Notes: generated from the sequence alone by a model not told the origin. A stretch of 64,000 bases of DNA from DATNPX01 sp036702975 (GCA_036702975.1 DATNPX010000033.1:62001-126000), one strand, 5' to 3'; shown: positions 43,111 through 52,447, counted from the first letter of the stretch. Translations and numbers: made by a program.

Positions 43111-43213
43111 AATTTGCCAAAAGCCGGCCGAGACTGGATTGTCAGGTACATCGATTTTCGATCTTATCGGCAGATCTTTGACGAACGACCTTGGTCTCTT
43201 AATCTAGCTGAAA

Positions 43214-44425
43214 TCAACTTCCCTCTGCTTCGAAGGCACCCACGTCCCGACCACCAGTGATGCGGGTTTTCACTTTACATGGGTGTACGTACTCGAACCT
43301 TGGCGTCAAATCTATACCGTCTGAAAATCCTGGGGAGCTGCCTGCACGTCGAGCGTCGCTTCTGGATGTCAGGTGAAAATCGAGATTGGTTACGTCAGCA
43401 AAATCGCCTGGGGCCGTTACGACATTGTTCTTAACAAGCATCATTTCGAGGGTCCCCGCTCCTTCGAACTGATTTGTAACGTAGAGCAAGGCATTGTTGA
43501 CAAAGCGCAACTCGGTTCCGCCTTGCGCTTTGAATAGAGCTGCTCCTTTGCGCACGTTATTCAAAGTGGAGCTCTTCTTGGCGTTGGCGATTGTGTTGTT
43601 TATCAAGTAAAGCTTTTGCTTGGAGTTTTTGGCGCCTTCGCTACCCATCGCTACAAATACAGGTATTGATGTCTTTGCCGCTTTGCGAATAACGTTGCCA
43701 ACGACATAGCAGGCACCGCCGTTTGGAAAATTCAGCGGCAATGCCGATATTGAGCTGTCATCGTCGGCGATGCGATTGTAGAGAATGAAGTTCGTCTGCG
43801 CTCGTGACTTGACGTTGTCGCCGCCTTTGGCGTCATGGATGTAGCAGCCTTTCAATTCCAGACTGTGAATGTAATTTACATATATATTGTACGACTGGCC
43901 GTTTCCATAGCCGTTGTGACTGAACTCACAATAGTCGATGCGGACATCTGACCGCGGGTTGTCGTCGATGTAGACACCGTTTTCGTTGTCATGGAACGAG
44001 CAGTTGGTCAGGGTGAGATTGCGTCCTTCTTGGCGAATTCCGGCACCGTTTCGATTCTTGTCAGTGCAGCCTGTGAATTCGATGTTGTCAATGACGGTGT
44101 TGTCACCTTTAATTACCCAGATGCCTTTGTCATCTGCTGCCTCACCTTTGGCGTTGATTACTGCCCGTTGTCCGAGCCCTTTGATCGTTAAGTTGTCGGC
44201 TGTCCAAACTGCGCAATCTTCTGTATACGTTCCAGGGGCAATCTCAATCGTGTCGCCCTTTTTTGCTGCAGCCGCGGCCTGACTCGGTTTAGTGAACGTC
44301 CTGTCTGGACCAACTGATAGAACGTCGGCGAAAGATGACTGAGGGAGAAAAATTGTGAAAACCAAAAGAAGCATGAATGGAAGCATATTCTTCATACTCC
44401 TGATGTTAGGCGAGGTCGTAATCAT
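43214..44425 (-). CDS. Secreted right-handed beta-helix protein
   Basis: A 403-residue exported protein of the pectate-lyase-like fold. A signal peptide (MLPFMLLLVFTIFLPQSSFA) precedes the DUF1565-type start SVGPDRTFTKPSQAAAAAKK, which introduces repeated beta-helix turns (DTIEIAPGTYTED, LTIKGLG, TVIDNIEFTGC, LTLTNCSFHDN). Such helices bind or cut polysaccharides. No catalytic lyase residues are evident, so a binding or structural role is also possible. The exact start is unsure: ATG at 44425, 44395 or 44386, the last with AGGAG at 10 nt. Confidence 0.85.
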   Translation of the reverse strand: MITTSPNIRSMKNMLPFMLLLVFTIFLPQSSFADVLSVGPDRTFTKPSQAAAAAKKGDTIEIAPGTYTEDCAVWTADNLTIKGLGQRAVINAKGEAADDKGIWVIKGDNTVIDNIEFTGCTDKNRNGAGIRQEGRNLTLTNCSFHDNENGVYIDDNPRSDVRIDYCEFSHNGYGNGQSYNIYVNYIHSLELKGCYIHDAKGGDNVKSRAQTNFILYNRIADDDSSISALPLNFPNGGACYVVGNVIRKAAKTSIPVFVAMGSEGAKNSKQKLYLINNTIANAKKSSTLNNVRKGAALFKAQGGTELRFVNNALLYVTNQFEGAGTLEMMLVKNNVVTAPGDFADVTNLDFHLTSRSDARRAGSSPGFSDGIDLTPRFEYVHPCKVKTRITGGRDVGAFEAEGS

Positions 44426-44627
44426 AGTTTCTTGGAATTCCTTGTGATGAGCCTCAACAAGATACCAAATCTGTGCCTTTACTAGCTTCCGAAAAGGCTA
44501 GACCGCCGCATGACGGGCTGAAGCAGGCGCTGAAGACAAACGTGATACGAAAAAAGATCAGGATTTTCCCTCTTTACTACGCTTATTAGCCACGTGTAAT
44601 CTGGCTGCAAGATGCCAGGAGTACCGC

Positions 44628-47003
44628 ATGTCGCAATTTGGTGAGGTCACGGCGCCTGCTCGACTTTTTGCAATGCAGCGCTTCATAGTTGCGTCGGCTG
44701 TGATTGTCGGAGTGCCGCGGCTTATCTCCCTCCTGCGCGACTGGTATCAGTTGCTGTGGATGCCAGCTTGGCACGACGGTTTCTTTCTCTTTTTGGCGGT
44801 CTGTGCTGGTTTTTGTCTGAGTTACACCGGAATCGCCATCCATAGCACCCGTCTCTTGAAGCGTTCAGCTGAACGCTTCTACAGAAACGATGATTCGCGA
44901 ACGTTGAAGAAAGCCGCTTTGGAAGAGACCTGGAGGCAAGTTATTTTCTGGGGGTTTCTTGGCGGGTCACTCCTCATATTAAACGCTACGGCTTTCTATC
45001 CACATGGTGTTGGTGATTGGATCGCAGGATGGCTGATGAGTTGTGCGCGTGATGCAAATATCTCTCCCGACGCGGTGCACCACATATATAACCGTGCAAC
45101 CGACGGTTATTGGCTTTCGGACAAGTTTTCAGGTCTGGCTCACGGCCCTGACCTACAACTTTTGACTAAAGTGGCAACTTCCGTCTGCTTTTCTTGGCTG
45201 TCGTTCAGAAAGTTGCAAACACTCTCCTCTCTAGTGGTTTCGTTTGTTGCAAGGGCCGCAGAAGACAGTTATAGGAACCAACAGTGTCAGGCACTTGTCG
45301 ACACTCTGAATGCCAGAGCGACCACCGTTGCAATCAAAGAGCGCCACCCGATGGTATGTGATGTTCTTAGAAGTTTGCAATGGTTGATTCTGTGCTATCT
45401 AGGTATCTTCTGGTTGTTTGCCTTCTGCCCCGGTTGGTTGGGGGCAACGATCGGAAGGTTTCTTGAGTTTTCGGTTCGCAGCGCGAACATAACTGGATTT
45501 GATCCTGGAGTGAGAACCTTTCTATCTGCAGTTGTTGCCGTTTATGCAACAGTGCCAGTAGCTGTTATGACGAGTGTTTTCTTACCGGCACGAAAACCCG
45601 CAACGGTGACTGTTACGAATGATGGGCTTCTTTTTAGCGCATCGTATATGGTGCCACTCCAGTTTCGCTTACTGCGGGGCATGAGTGATGTGCAGAGCGT
45701 TAGATTGAGAACAAACGAAAAGAACTATTCAGACTCAGTTCTTTCTTTGTCGTTTAGAAGTGGTGGCATCTTCGTTTGTCGACTTGCGCAATTGGTCGAT
45801 AGAGAGTTGCTGGACTTGTTGTATCAAATAAATGAAAATGCGAGAAGCTGTACTTTCGACAATAGTGTTCTTGAGCTCAAGTCAAAACTCGCTGCAAGAT
45901 ATGGTTCTCCAGTCGCTGAGCCTCTGGCTGCAAAGCAGTTTCCTCAGATAGAGTACTGCAAGAACCTGTTCAAACCCACTATGTTTGTTCCGCATACAGA
46001 AGGCAGCGAAATTAAAGCTGGGCTTGGCGTCGTCAAATTACTAGCCACTCAGCCGTTTTCCGCCACCTATCTTGCGCGCAGGCACGATTCTGAAGATTCC
46101 ACTGTCTGCATCGTCAAGCAATATTTTATGCCATCAAATAACACCAGTGCTGCGCGGGCGATGAAGGTTCTAGAGCGTGAGTATGCCACGGTGACCGAGA
46201 GTTCCAAAGAGTTATTGCCTATAGTTGATGAGGTCTTTAAACAAGGTGACAGTCAATACTATTGCATGGAATATGTAGACGGTATGAGCCTGCGAGACAT
46301 CCTCTCGAGCAGAGGTCTGCAGGGCGAAGCTCAGACGGTCCGCTTAGCACTGCAGGTGATTGAGCTGTTGGTTCAAATGCAAGAACAAAAGCAATGGATA
46401 TTATGGCGAGATATCACTCCGGATAACTTAGTAATGGAATCATCCGGGAAGCTGCGATTCATAAATTTTGGTGCTGGTCGAGAGTTCAATCGGAATGTGA
46501 GCGGTGTTGTGACTGGCTCTCTGTCTTACATTGCGCCCGAACACTTGAAGGGGCTTCCTTTATCAAACAGCAGCATCTATTCCTTCGGTTGTCTTTTTGC
46601 CTTCATGCTGACAGGTGTGGAACCACTCCCTTTTCAGTCGGTGGACTTGTCACTTCAGGCTACTGAGCACTCTCAATGGCTTATCGATTTGGTCAAACGA
46701 TGTACCAGCGTGGATGAACTCGGCCGCCCTAGCTCATTTAGTGCTATCGCAGAAACACTGGTCTGGAGCTTAGGTAAGCAAGACCTAAGCCTTCCGAATC
46801 ATGCGCCAGTGGCTGATAGCTCTGAGTACAATGCTAGTGTGCATGAAGACGACTCGCGGCGAGCAGTCGCTTCTTTTGCCCTGTCAGCATACAGGGAACC
46901 TCTTTCTATTTCGATGTATCGCTGCAATGAAGAGTCTGCAATCAATGTTTTGACTGACAATGTGTTGTGTCCAGAAGCAATGGGACTCGAGAAAAAGCTA
47001 TGA
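44628..47003 (+). CDS. Membrane-anchored Ser/Thr kinase-like protein, probable pseudokinase
   Basis: A 791-residue membrane protein. Hydrophobic spans occur near residues 18 to 36, 52 to 71, 106 to 124, 245 to 270 and 300 to 320. Residues 325 to 410 read as a beta-rich, PH-like cytoplasmic domain. Residues 465 to 710 are a protein-kinase fold: Lys in TVCIVKQYF (about 498), the catalytic loop WRDITPDNL (about 592), NFGAG where DFG is expected (about 613), then SYIAPEHL. The His of HRD is Trp, the DFG Asp is Asn, and the Asp of the DxYSxG motif is Ser (SSIYSFG). Phosphotransfer may be lost. AGGAG precedes the ATG. It overlaps the next gene by 4 nt. Confidence 0.85.
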   Translation: MSQFGEVTAPARLFAMQRFIVASAVIVGVPRLISLLRDWYQLLWMPAWHDGFFLFLAVCAGFCLSYTGIAIHSTRLLKRSAERFYRNDDSRTLKKAALEETWRQVIFWGFLGGSLLILNATAFYPHGVGDWIAGWLMSCARDANISPDAVHHIYNRATDGYWLSDKFSGLAHGPDLQLLTKVATSVCFSWLSFRKLQTLSSLVVSFVARAAEDSYRNQQCQALVDTLNARATTVAIKERHPMVCDVLRSLQWLILCYLGIFWLFAFCPGWLGATIGRFLEFSVRSANITGFDPGVRTFLSAVVAVYATVPVAVMTSVFLPARKPATVTVTNDGLLFSASYMVPLQFRLLRGMSDVQSVRLRTNEKNYSDSVLSLSFRSGGIFVCRLAQLVDRELLDLLYQINENARSCTFDNSVLELKSKLAARYGSPVAEPLAAKQFPQIEYCKNLFKPTMFVPHTEGSEIKAGLGVVKLLATQPFSATYLARRHDSEDSTVCIVKQYFMPSNNTSAARAMKVLEREYATVTESSKELLPIVDEVFKQGDSQYYCMEYVDGMSLRDILSSRGLQGEAQTVRLALQVIELLVQMQEQKQWILWRDITPDNLVMESSGKLRFINFGAGREFNRNVSGVVTGSLSYIAPEHLKGLPLSNSSIYSFGCLFAFMLTGVEPLPFQSVDLSLQATEHSQWLIDLVKRCTSVDELGRPSSFSAIAETLVWSLGKQDLSLPNHAPVADSSEYNASVHEDDSRRAVASFALSAYREPLSISMYRCNEESAINVLTDNVLCPEAMGLEKKL

Positions 47004-49096
47004 TGCACGCAAATATTTTCTTGCCCTCCGACCGAATTGTGAAGGAAGAGTACGACCGCCTGCGGTCTGCGCAGATTAACGCAGAATCGAGGCGATTGCC
47101 GTCCCAGTTTCTGAAAAGCCTTCCCGCTTTTTTGCTGCCTCTGATTTACGTGTTAGTTCCTTTAAAGTTGATGATACTCATACAATTAACCCTCTTCTCG
47201 GTTGTGTTTTATGTCGTCATTAAGCTTATCTTGTCTCATTTTTGTCCGACGCTGTTCGCATTGAGCCGACGAGCTACGATCGAGCTTGGGCAGCGGTCTT
47301 TATCTTTTAAGTGCGCAACCGATTTTGTCACTCACATGAAACCGTTCGTTTTGTGGGGACTCTTTCTCACGCCCCCGATAGGACTTCTAATGATGGGTGG
47401 CACTGCCGTGCGTCAATGGTTTGCTAGAGAAACTACAACGGATGTCTGGAGCGATGTTGATAAAGACCTAACTGTCCTGCGTATTCACCAGAATTTGCGA
47501 TCTCTGGCTGACACTGAAAACAACTTCATTTCTACGTCTGCATTTACGATAACGGCGGCGAGCTTCTTCCTCTCTGGAATTCCAGCGGCTGTGACGTATT
47601 TTATTTACTGCACTACCGGTGTTGACAGACTGTTCGGCTATCCTTCCCTTTCGCCGCAGTTTTTTAAGTCGTTTTTCGGTATATTGCTTTACGCCTATAG
47701 TGTGGGATGGTGCATATCAACTCTGTTTTTCAAGTCTTACTTTACCTATCCGTTTGCTTACACGAGCTTCGAACGTGAATTAGAACTTGATGAACATGGT
47801 GTCAGGCTGAATCATATCAAAGGATGGTTCAGTCAGGTGCTTTGGTTTACCACCCCGCACTGTTGGTCGAGGGAACTTGCCTGGAACGAGATTCGTTCGG
47901 TCGAGTTTCACGTTGCAGGAGTTGGGCGGATGAGTCCGCTACCGGACAAGTGCTTCTCGAAAAATTCACTGATCTATCGCTTTCTCAATAATATAGCGGC
48001 AGTTTGTGATGCTGTTGTTGCTCGACTTAAGCCTGCCAGCTACCTCACCTTGTGCGAGTATCCAACTTCACAAGCGAGACTCGCTCGTAATATTCGCGTT
48101 AATCTCTGGGAATTGGATGAGCGCCAGCGTCTCGCGTTATTCAAAACTCTAAGATTGCGAGCACCGCATGCGGTGATATCAGCAGAGGCGCAAAAAGAGC
48201 TGATTGGCTCTGTTGTACTAGACAGAAATGGTCGGCAACGGGATCTGCTTGATCCACTCATCTGCCCCGTACCGCGTGTCTCTAGAAGCCAATTGCAACC
48301 AGGAGATCGCTTGCAATCCGGCCAGATTCAAATTTTGGCTGTGCTTCCGCCGAACGGGCGGTCAAACCGCTATGAAGTGGTGGATTCGTCGGGAACGAAG
48401 CTGTTACTGAAAGAATATATTCTTCCCGACCAAGGCAGGCTAGGCTGCGAGCTCTCCTTGACCGCTCAAATTAGGGAAGAATCGAAGATATGCGAAGAAC
48501 TGAGGCACTTCGGTTTCCCAAAACTTTTCAAAACGTTTGTTGAAGACCGGCGTGCCTATCTGTTGTGCGAAATGGTGGCAGGCAGAACTTTGAGGCAAGT
48601 CGTCCATGAGCGCGGCTGCCTAAGCGAATCAGAAGTTCGCGAGTTAGGCCAGCAACTGGCTTGTTTATTGAAGTCCCTGCATGCCATGCCTTCGCCGATC
48701 GTGCATCGAGATATCAATCCTGATAATGTGATTTTGACTACGGACAACAGGCTTGTCTTGCATGATTTGAGCCAAGCTCGGCGTGCCAGTCAGCATCTCT
48801 CTGACGAGTCTGCTGGGCAGCCAGCATTCATGGCTCCGGAGCAGTTCCAAGGAGTTTTAGATGTGCGGAGCGACCTCTACGCAGTCGGTGCTTTGCTTTA
48901 TTTTCTGCTCACTGGTCGAGATCCTCTGCCCCTTGGTCTATCAAGCCCTCTGGCAGATGGTATCTCCATTAGTTCCAAATTGGATAATATCATTCTCCGC
49001 GCCACGGCCATCGAAGCTGATGAGCGCTATGACTCAGCTGAATGGTTGGAGCTTGATCTCAAGTCGACCATCCCTGCTGAGTCTAGGGTAGTATAG
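47000..49096 (+). CDS. Membrane-anchored Ser/Thr kinase-like protein, catalytic residues largely kept
   Basis: A 698-residue paralogue-like partner of the preceding gene, with the same plan. Hydrophobic spans occur in the first 250 residues. A PH-like beta region follows (RELELDEHGVRLNHIKG, LAWNEIRSVEF, about 255 to 330). The C-terminal kinase domain begins near 430: LLLKEYILP (Lys about 469), VHRDINPDN (about 568), DLS in place of DFG (about 589), FMAPEQF and SDLYAVGALLYFLLTG. Asp of HRD and of the metal motif are kept, so activity is plausible. The glycine-rich loop is poor. ATG at 47000 overlaps the preceding stop. Targets are unknown. Confidence 0.87.
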   Translation: MMHANIFLPSDRIVKEEYDRLRSAQINAESRRLPSQFLKSLPAFLLPLIYVLVPLKLMILIQLTLFSVVFYVVIKLILSHFCPTLFALSRRATIELGQRSLSFKCATDFVTHMKPFVLWGLFLTPPIGLLMMGGTAVRQWFARETTTDVWSDVDKDLTVLRIHQNLRSLADTENNFISTSAFTITAASFFLSGIPAAVTYFIYCTTGVDRLFGYPSLSPQFFKSFFGILLYAYSVGWCISTLFFKSYFTYPFAYTSFERELELDEHGVRLNHIKGWFSQVLWFTTPHCWSRELAWNEIRSVEFHVAGVGRMSPLPDKCFSKNSLIYRFLNNIAAVCDAVVARLKPASYLTLCEYPTSQARLARNIRVNLWELDERQRLALFKTLRLRAPHAVISAEAQKELIGSVVLDRNGRQRDLLDPLICPVPRVSRSQLQPGDRLQSGQIQILAVLPPNGRSNRYEVVDSSGTKLLLKEYILPDQGRLGCELSLTAQIREESKICEELRHFGFPKLFKTFVEDRRAYLLCEMVAGRTLRQVVHERGCLSESEVRELGQQLACLLKSLHAMPSPIVHRDINPDNVILTTDNRLVLHDLSQARRASQHLSDESAGQPAFMAPEQFQGVLDVRSDLYAVGALLYFLLTGRDPLPLGLSSPLADGISISSKLDNIILRATAIEADERYDSAEWLELDLKSTIPAESRVV

Positions 49097-49133
49097 AGCG
49101 CGAAATCTCCTTTCCGTCACGCAAGGAACTTTG

Positions 49134-50123
49134 ATGGTCGACCGAACAAACTGTGAGTTGTTGCAGCAAAATTGTCGTTTTATTCAGCAGATCGCGGCCA
49201 CGCCGCTTGTACCTGTTCAGCTTGATCGCTCCGGTGCTAACGTCTGGTGCAAACTAGAGTTCCTCAATCCAAGCGGTTCTACAAAGGACAGGATCGCCAG
49301 GCATATCTTAGAGAAACAGTGGAGGTTGGGCCGACTTAGAGCAGGCGACATGGTCGTAGAAGCATCGAGTGGTTCGACGAGTATCGCGTTCGCTTTGGCC
49401 TGTGCACAGATGGGACTTCGGTTTACAGCTGTGATGCCGGAGAGTGTTAGTAATGAGAGAGTGCTGATCATAAAAAGCTATGGTGGCGAGATCATTCTCG
49501 TTCCGAAATCAGAGGGAATGCTTGGAGCCATTGCAAGAGCAGAAGAAGAGGTAAAGCAGCGAGGTGGTTTCTGTCCGCACCAGTTTGCAAATCCGGATAA
49601 TGCTGAAGCACATCGGTTTTCGACTGGACAAGAGATTCTCAGTCAGATACCTGGCGGGGTAATCCATGGTCTGGTTAGTGGTGTCGGCACTGGTGGCACG
49701 ATTGTGGGTCTGTACAACGCCTTTCGCGAAGCAGGTTGTCCGATCACCCCGTTTCTTGCCCGCCCGATAGATGGTATTCATGCCTTCGAAGTCGAGTGCC
49801 ACAGTTTTAGCTCGCGCGTGCCAGGCGTTGTGGATGGACTTTCCAAACTGTACTCCGAGGCTTCTCTGGAAGGGCTGATAGAAGTGAACGTCTCAGATTC
49901 TCTGGCGATCGAGACAACGCGAAAACTAATTAACAGAGGTTTCCCTGTCGGTCCTAGTTCCGGTTTAAACTACTCTGCTGCGGTCGAAGCGCAAAAAATT
50001 CTCGGACCGAAGGCGCAAATTGTCACTGTCTTCCCAGACCGCATGGAAAGGTATTTTTCGACTGAGCTTTTTACCGATTGGAGTTTTTCGACCGGCGAAT
50101 CATTTGCAGGAAGAAGCCTCTGA
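49134..50123 (+). CDS. Cysteine-synthase-like PLP enzyme (fold type II)
   Basis: A 329-residue member of the cysteine synthase/cystathionine beta-synthase family. The PLP lysine lies in NPSGSTKDRIARHIL (about 45). EASSGSTSIAFALACAQMGL is the substrate loop, differing from the usual TSGNTG. GVGTGGTIVGLY binds the PLP phosphate and GFPVGPSSGLNYSAAV is the C-terminal signature. ATG 49134 follows AAGGAAC. It lies 37 nt after the second kinase-like gene and may be in its operon. Beta-replacement on a serine derivative is likely; the exact substrate is uncertain. Confidence 0.85.
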   Translation: MVDRTNCELLQQNCRFIQQIAATPLVPVQLDRSGANVWCKLEFLNPSGSTKDRIARHILEKQWRLGRLRAGDMVVEASSGSTSIAFALACAQMGLRFTAVMPESVSNERVLIIKSYGGEIILVPKSEGMLGAIARAEEEVKQRGGFCPHQFANPDNAEAHRFSTGQEILSQIPGGVIHGLVSGVGTGGTIVGLYNAFREAGCPITPFLARPIDGIHAFEVECHSFSSRVPGVVDGLSKLYSEASLEGLIEVNVSDSLAIETTRKLINRGFPVGPSSGLNYSAAVEAQKILGPKAQIVTVFPDRMERYFSTELFTDWSFSTGESFAGRSL

Positions 50124-50254
50124 TTGCTCAGTAGTGCAACCGTCTCGATGTCTGGTTGATTCTTCAATGGACGACTGCCTAACTACTCAAGCGGTGGAGA
50201 CTGTGGCGGTGCCGACTGTGGTTCGTGCAACTGTAATTAGAAAATTCAGTACAC

Positions 50255-50731
50255 CTAGTCCAAAGTTACGATTTCCGCGTCTACTACTCCTGCATGTATG
50301 ATGAGCATTCCCATCGTGTGCTTCGGTTGCATGCGGCGGTCAGTGGAAGAACCGGGATTAAATAGTAGAAGACCTTCTTCGACTTCGTTCATGGGAATAT
50401 GCGAGTGCCCGAAGATAACAACGTCGGCGTTGGGAAAACGGCGTCTCATACGGGCACCACGTCCTTTGCTGGCACCGGAATCGTGTATCACGGCAATCTG
50501 CAGTCCTTCCAGCGAGAATTCCAATTGTTCTGGCAAAGACAGCGTCGAGTCATTGTTCCCTCGCACTGCATAGAGTGGTTTCATTTTTTTAAGCGCATCA
50601 AGAAACTCGTTCGAAATCACGTCGCCTGCATGCACGATGGCATCTGCTTGTTTGATCAATTCATGTGCTTTTTGCGGCAGCTCTTTTGCTCGCTTAGGAA
50701 TGTGCGTATCGGCGAGGACTGCAAGTTTCAT
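50255..50731 (-). CDS. YfcE/MJ0936-type metallophosphoesterase
   Basis: A 158-residue calcineurin-like phosphoesterase. Metal-binding motifs are LADTHIPKR, VHAGDVI, VRGNND and GHSHIP, the complete set. Family members hydrolyse phosphodiesters or small phosphomonoesters in vitro with manganese; physiological substrates are mostly unknown. It is monocistronic, 224 nt from tuf, and convergent with the cysteine-synthase-like gene. Confidence 0.93.
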   Translation of the reverse strand: MKLAVLADTHIPKRAKELPQKAHELIKQADAIVHAGDVISNEFLDALKKMKPLYAVRGNNDSTLSLPEQLEFSLEGLQIAVIHDSGASKGRGARMRRRFPNADVVIFGHSHIPMNEVEEGLLLFNPGSSTDRRMQPKHTMGMLIIHAGVVDAEIVTLD

Positions 50732-50896
50732 GGACGTTCCTTTCGCTCCCCTCTACTGCATTCTAGAGGATGAATCGTTGGTTGAGGCAAGGTCATCGCT
50801 TCGGCGATTCATTCTCGCTGTGCTCTGGACTTCCTGTGCGGTTGCACCTTACCCCTTCCGAAGGAGATCGCCCGTTGTCACGCTACAACTCCAATA

Positions 50897-50928
50897 AACA
50901 AAAACGGACGCCGGGTGACCAGCGTCCG
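50897..50928 (-). terminator. Intrinsic terminator after tuf
   Basis: CGGACGC and GCGTCCG pair around a 9-base loop (50905 to 50927) directly followed on the minus strand by GTTTTTG. It lies 28 nt beyond the tuf stop and is a strong rho-independent terminator. Confidence 0.85.
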
Positions 50929-50955
50929 CCTTCAATTCGTTTCTAACGTGTCGTC

Positions 50956-52140
50956 TTAAGCGATGATGCTGGCAACGACGCCGGCGCCGACGGTTCTGCC
51001 GCCTTCGCGGATGGCGAAGCGCATACCTTCTTCAACGGCAACGGGCTGAATGAGTTCGACTTCCATTGCAACGTTGTCACCAGGCATAACCATTTCAACG
51101 CCGGTAGGCAGTGTGATGGAGCCAGTCACGTCGGTTGTACGGATGTAGAACTGAGGTCTGTAGCCGGGGAAGAATGGGGTGTGACGTCCACCTTCTTCTT
51201 TGCTCAATACGTACACTTCAGCTTTGAACTTGGTGTGCGGTTTGATGGAACCAGGCTTAGCGATGACTTGACCGCGTTCGATCATGGTCTTATCGACGCC
51301 TCTCAGCAGCACGCCAACGTTATCGCCGGCGATACCAGTGTCGAGGGTCTTCTGATACATTTCCACACCGGTTACGGTCGTCTTGCGGGTTTCGTGAATG
51401 CCGACGATTTCAACTTCTTCGCCGACTTTGACTTGACCGCGCTCGATACGGCCTGTAGCGACGGTACCACGGCCGGTGATGCTGAATACGTCTTCAACAG
51501 CGAGCAAGAACGGTTTGTCGATTTCGCGGACCGGGTCTGGAATGTACGAATCAACAGCCTTCATCAACTCTTCGAGCTTAGCTTCTTCTGCAGGATCGCC
51601 AGCGAGAGCTTTGACGGCGCTGCCGCGAATGAACGGAATTTCGTCACCAGGGAACTGATATTTGCTGAGCAATTCACGAGCTTCCATTTCGACGAGTTCC
51701 AGCAATTCCGGATCGTCGACTAGGTCGCACTTGTTCAAGTAGACGACGATGTGGGGAACGCCGACTTGACGAGCGAGCAGGATGTGCTCACGGGTCTGGG
51801 GCATGGGACCGTCGTTGGCTGAGATCACGAGGATTGCGCCGTCCATCTGAGCGGCACCGGTGATCATGTTCTTAATGTAGTCAGCATGCCCTGGGCAATC
51901 AACATGGCTGTAGTGACGATTCTTTGTTTCGTACTCTACGTGAGCCGTGTTGATTGTGATACCTCTGGCTTTTTCTTCAGGTGCGGCATCGATTTCGTCA
52001 TACTTCTTAGCCTTGGCTTGTCCACTCTTAGACAGGTAGGTCGTAATCGCCGCTGTAAGTGTGGTCTTGCCGTGGTCAACGTGCCCGATCGTGCCTACGT
52101 TCACGTTAGGTTTGTTTCTTTCGAACTTCTGGCGGGCCAT
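50956..52140 (-). CDS. tuf: Elongation factor Tu
   Basis: GTPase that delivers aminoacyl-tRNA to the ribosome. G1 GHVDHGKTTL (residues 19 to 28), G3 DCPGHADY and G4 NKCDL are intact, as are domains 2 and 3 ending GVVASIIA. The 394 residues are standard. The ATG follows AAGGAGAAGTGAGAGG. It is the last gene of the tRNA-tuf operon and is separate from the ribosomal supercluster; no fusA or rpsL is in the window. Confidence 0.99.
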   Translation of the reverse strand: MARQKFERNKPNVNVGTIGHVDHGKTTLTAAITTYLSKSGQAKAKKYDEIDAAPEEKARGITINTAHVEYETKNRHYSHVDCPGHADYIKNMITGAAQMDGAILVISANDGPMPQTREHILLARQVGVPHIVVYLNKCDLVDDPELLELVEMEARELLSKYQFPGDEIPFIRGSAVKALAGDPAEEAKLEELMKAVDSYIPDPVREIDKPFLLAVEDVFSITGRGTVATGRIERGQVKVGEEVEIVGIHETRKTTVTGVEMYQKTLDTGIAGDNVGVLLRGVDKTMIERGQVIAKPGSIKPHTKFKAEVYVLSKEEGGRHTPFFPGYRPQFYIRTTDVTGSITLPTGVEMVMPGDNVAMEVELIQPVAVEEGMRFAIREGGRTVGAGVVASIIA

Positions 52141-52321
52141 CCTCTCACTTCTCCTTCAGATTTGATCTATACAAGTTGTCAGTCGTATTTCCTAGGTTGT
52201 CTTTTTTTGTTTTGAGCGCTTTGTCGCTTGCATCCGCTTGCCGACTGCTTGCTTTTGGCGCCTTACCCTTTTGCTTGGCTCGGCTTGCGCCGCGCTGCGC
52301 TCTTTATTCTTCGCCACTAAA

Positions 52322-52336
52322 GCGCCTAAATGGCGC
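52322..52336 (-). repeat. GCGCC/GGCGC hairpin 3-prime of tRNA-Thr(GGU)
   Basis: A 5-bp inverted repeat with a TAAAT loop lies 20 nt past the tRNA 3-prime end, between the tRNA and tuf. It resembles the hairpin on the other side of the tRNA. A role in processing or transcript stability is possible. Confidence 0.4.
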
Positions 52337-52355
52337 CTTACCCTCTCCTACTAAA

Positions 52356-52430
52356 TGGAGCCCATGACGAGAATCGAACTCGTGACCTCCCCCTTACCAA
52401 GGGGGTGCTCTACCGCTAAGCTACATGGGC
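52356..52430 (-). tRNA. tRNA-Thr(GGU)
   Basis: Complete cloverleaf: acceptor GCCCATG pairs with CATGGGC, a four-pair D stem, anticodon stem CCCCC/GGGGG with loop TTGGTAA (anticodon GGT), and T arm ACGAG-TTCGATT-CTCGT. The CCA end is encoded. It lies 215 nt upstream of tuf in the same transcript. Confidence 0.97.
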
Positions 52431-52447
52431 CTGTAGCGCTTCAATTA

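Larger units (their letters stand above)
42869..43213 (-). promoter_or_regulatory. S10 operon leader and promoter region
   Basis: A 345-nt non-coding gap upstream of rpsJ. It contains a candidate promoter (43081 to 43110) and a leader hairpin (42981 to 42998). In E. coli the S10 leader is the target of uL4 feedback; the elements here only suggest, and do not show, such control. A weak plus-strand frame in this region is not accepted as a gene. Confidence 0.5.

Noticed and set aside
42869..43120. N-terminal extension of rpsJ
   Set aside because: The added residues are not ribosomal and cover the leader; ATG 42868 has TTTAGGAGA upstream.
43021..43260. A 79-codon plus-strand frame in the S10 leader region
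   Set aside because: It starts with TTG, has no ribosome binding site, runs antisense to the probable S10 promoter and overlaps the end of the beta-helix gene. The translation looks partly protein-like, so it is kept only as a remote possibility.
50795..50808. ATCGC-TTCG-GCGAT hairpin near the phosphoesterase gene
   Set aside because: No plus-strand gene ends nearby and there is no T-run, so it has no clear role.
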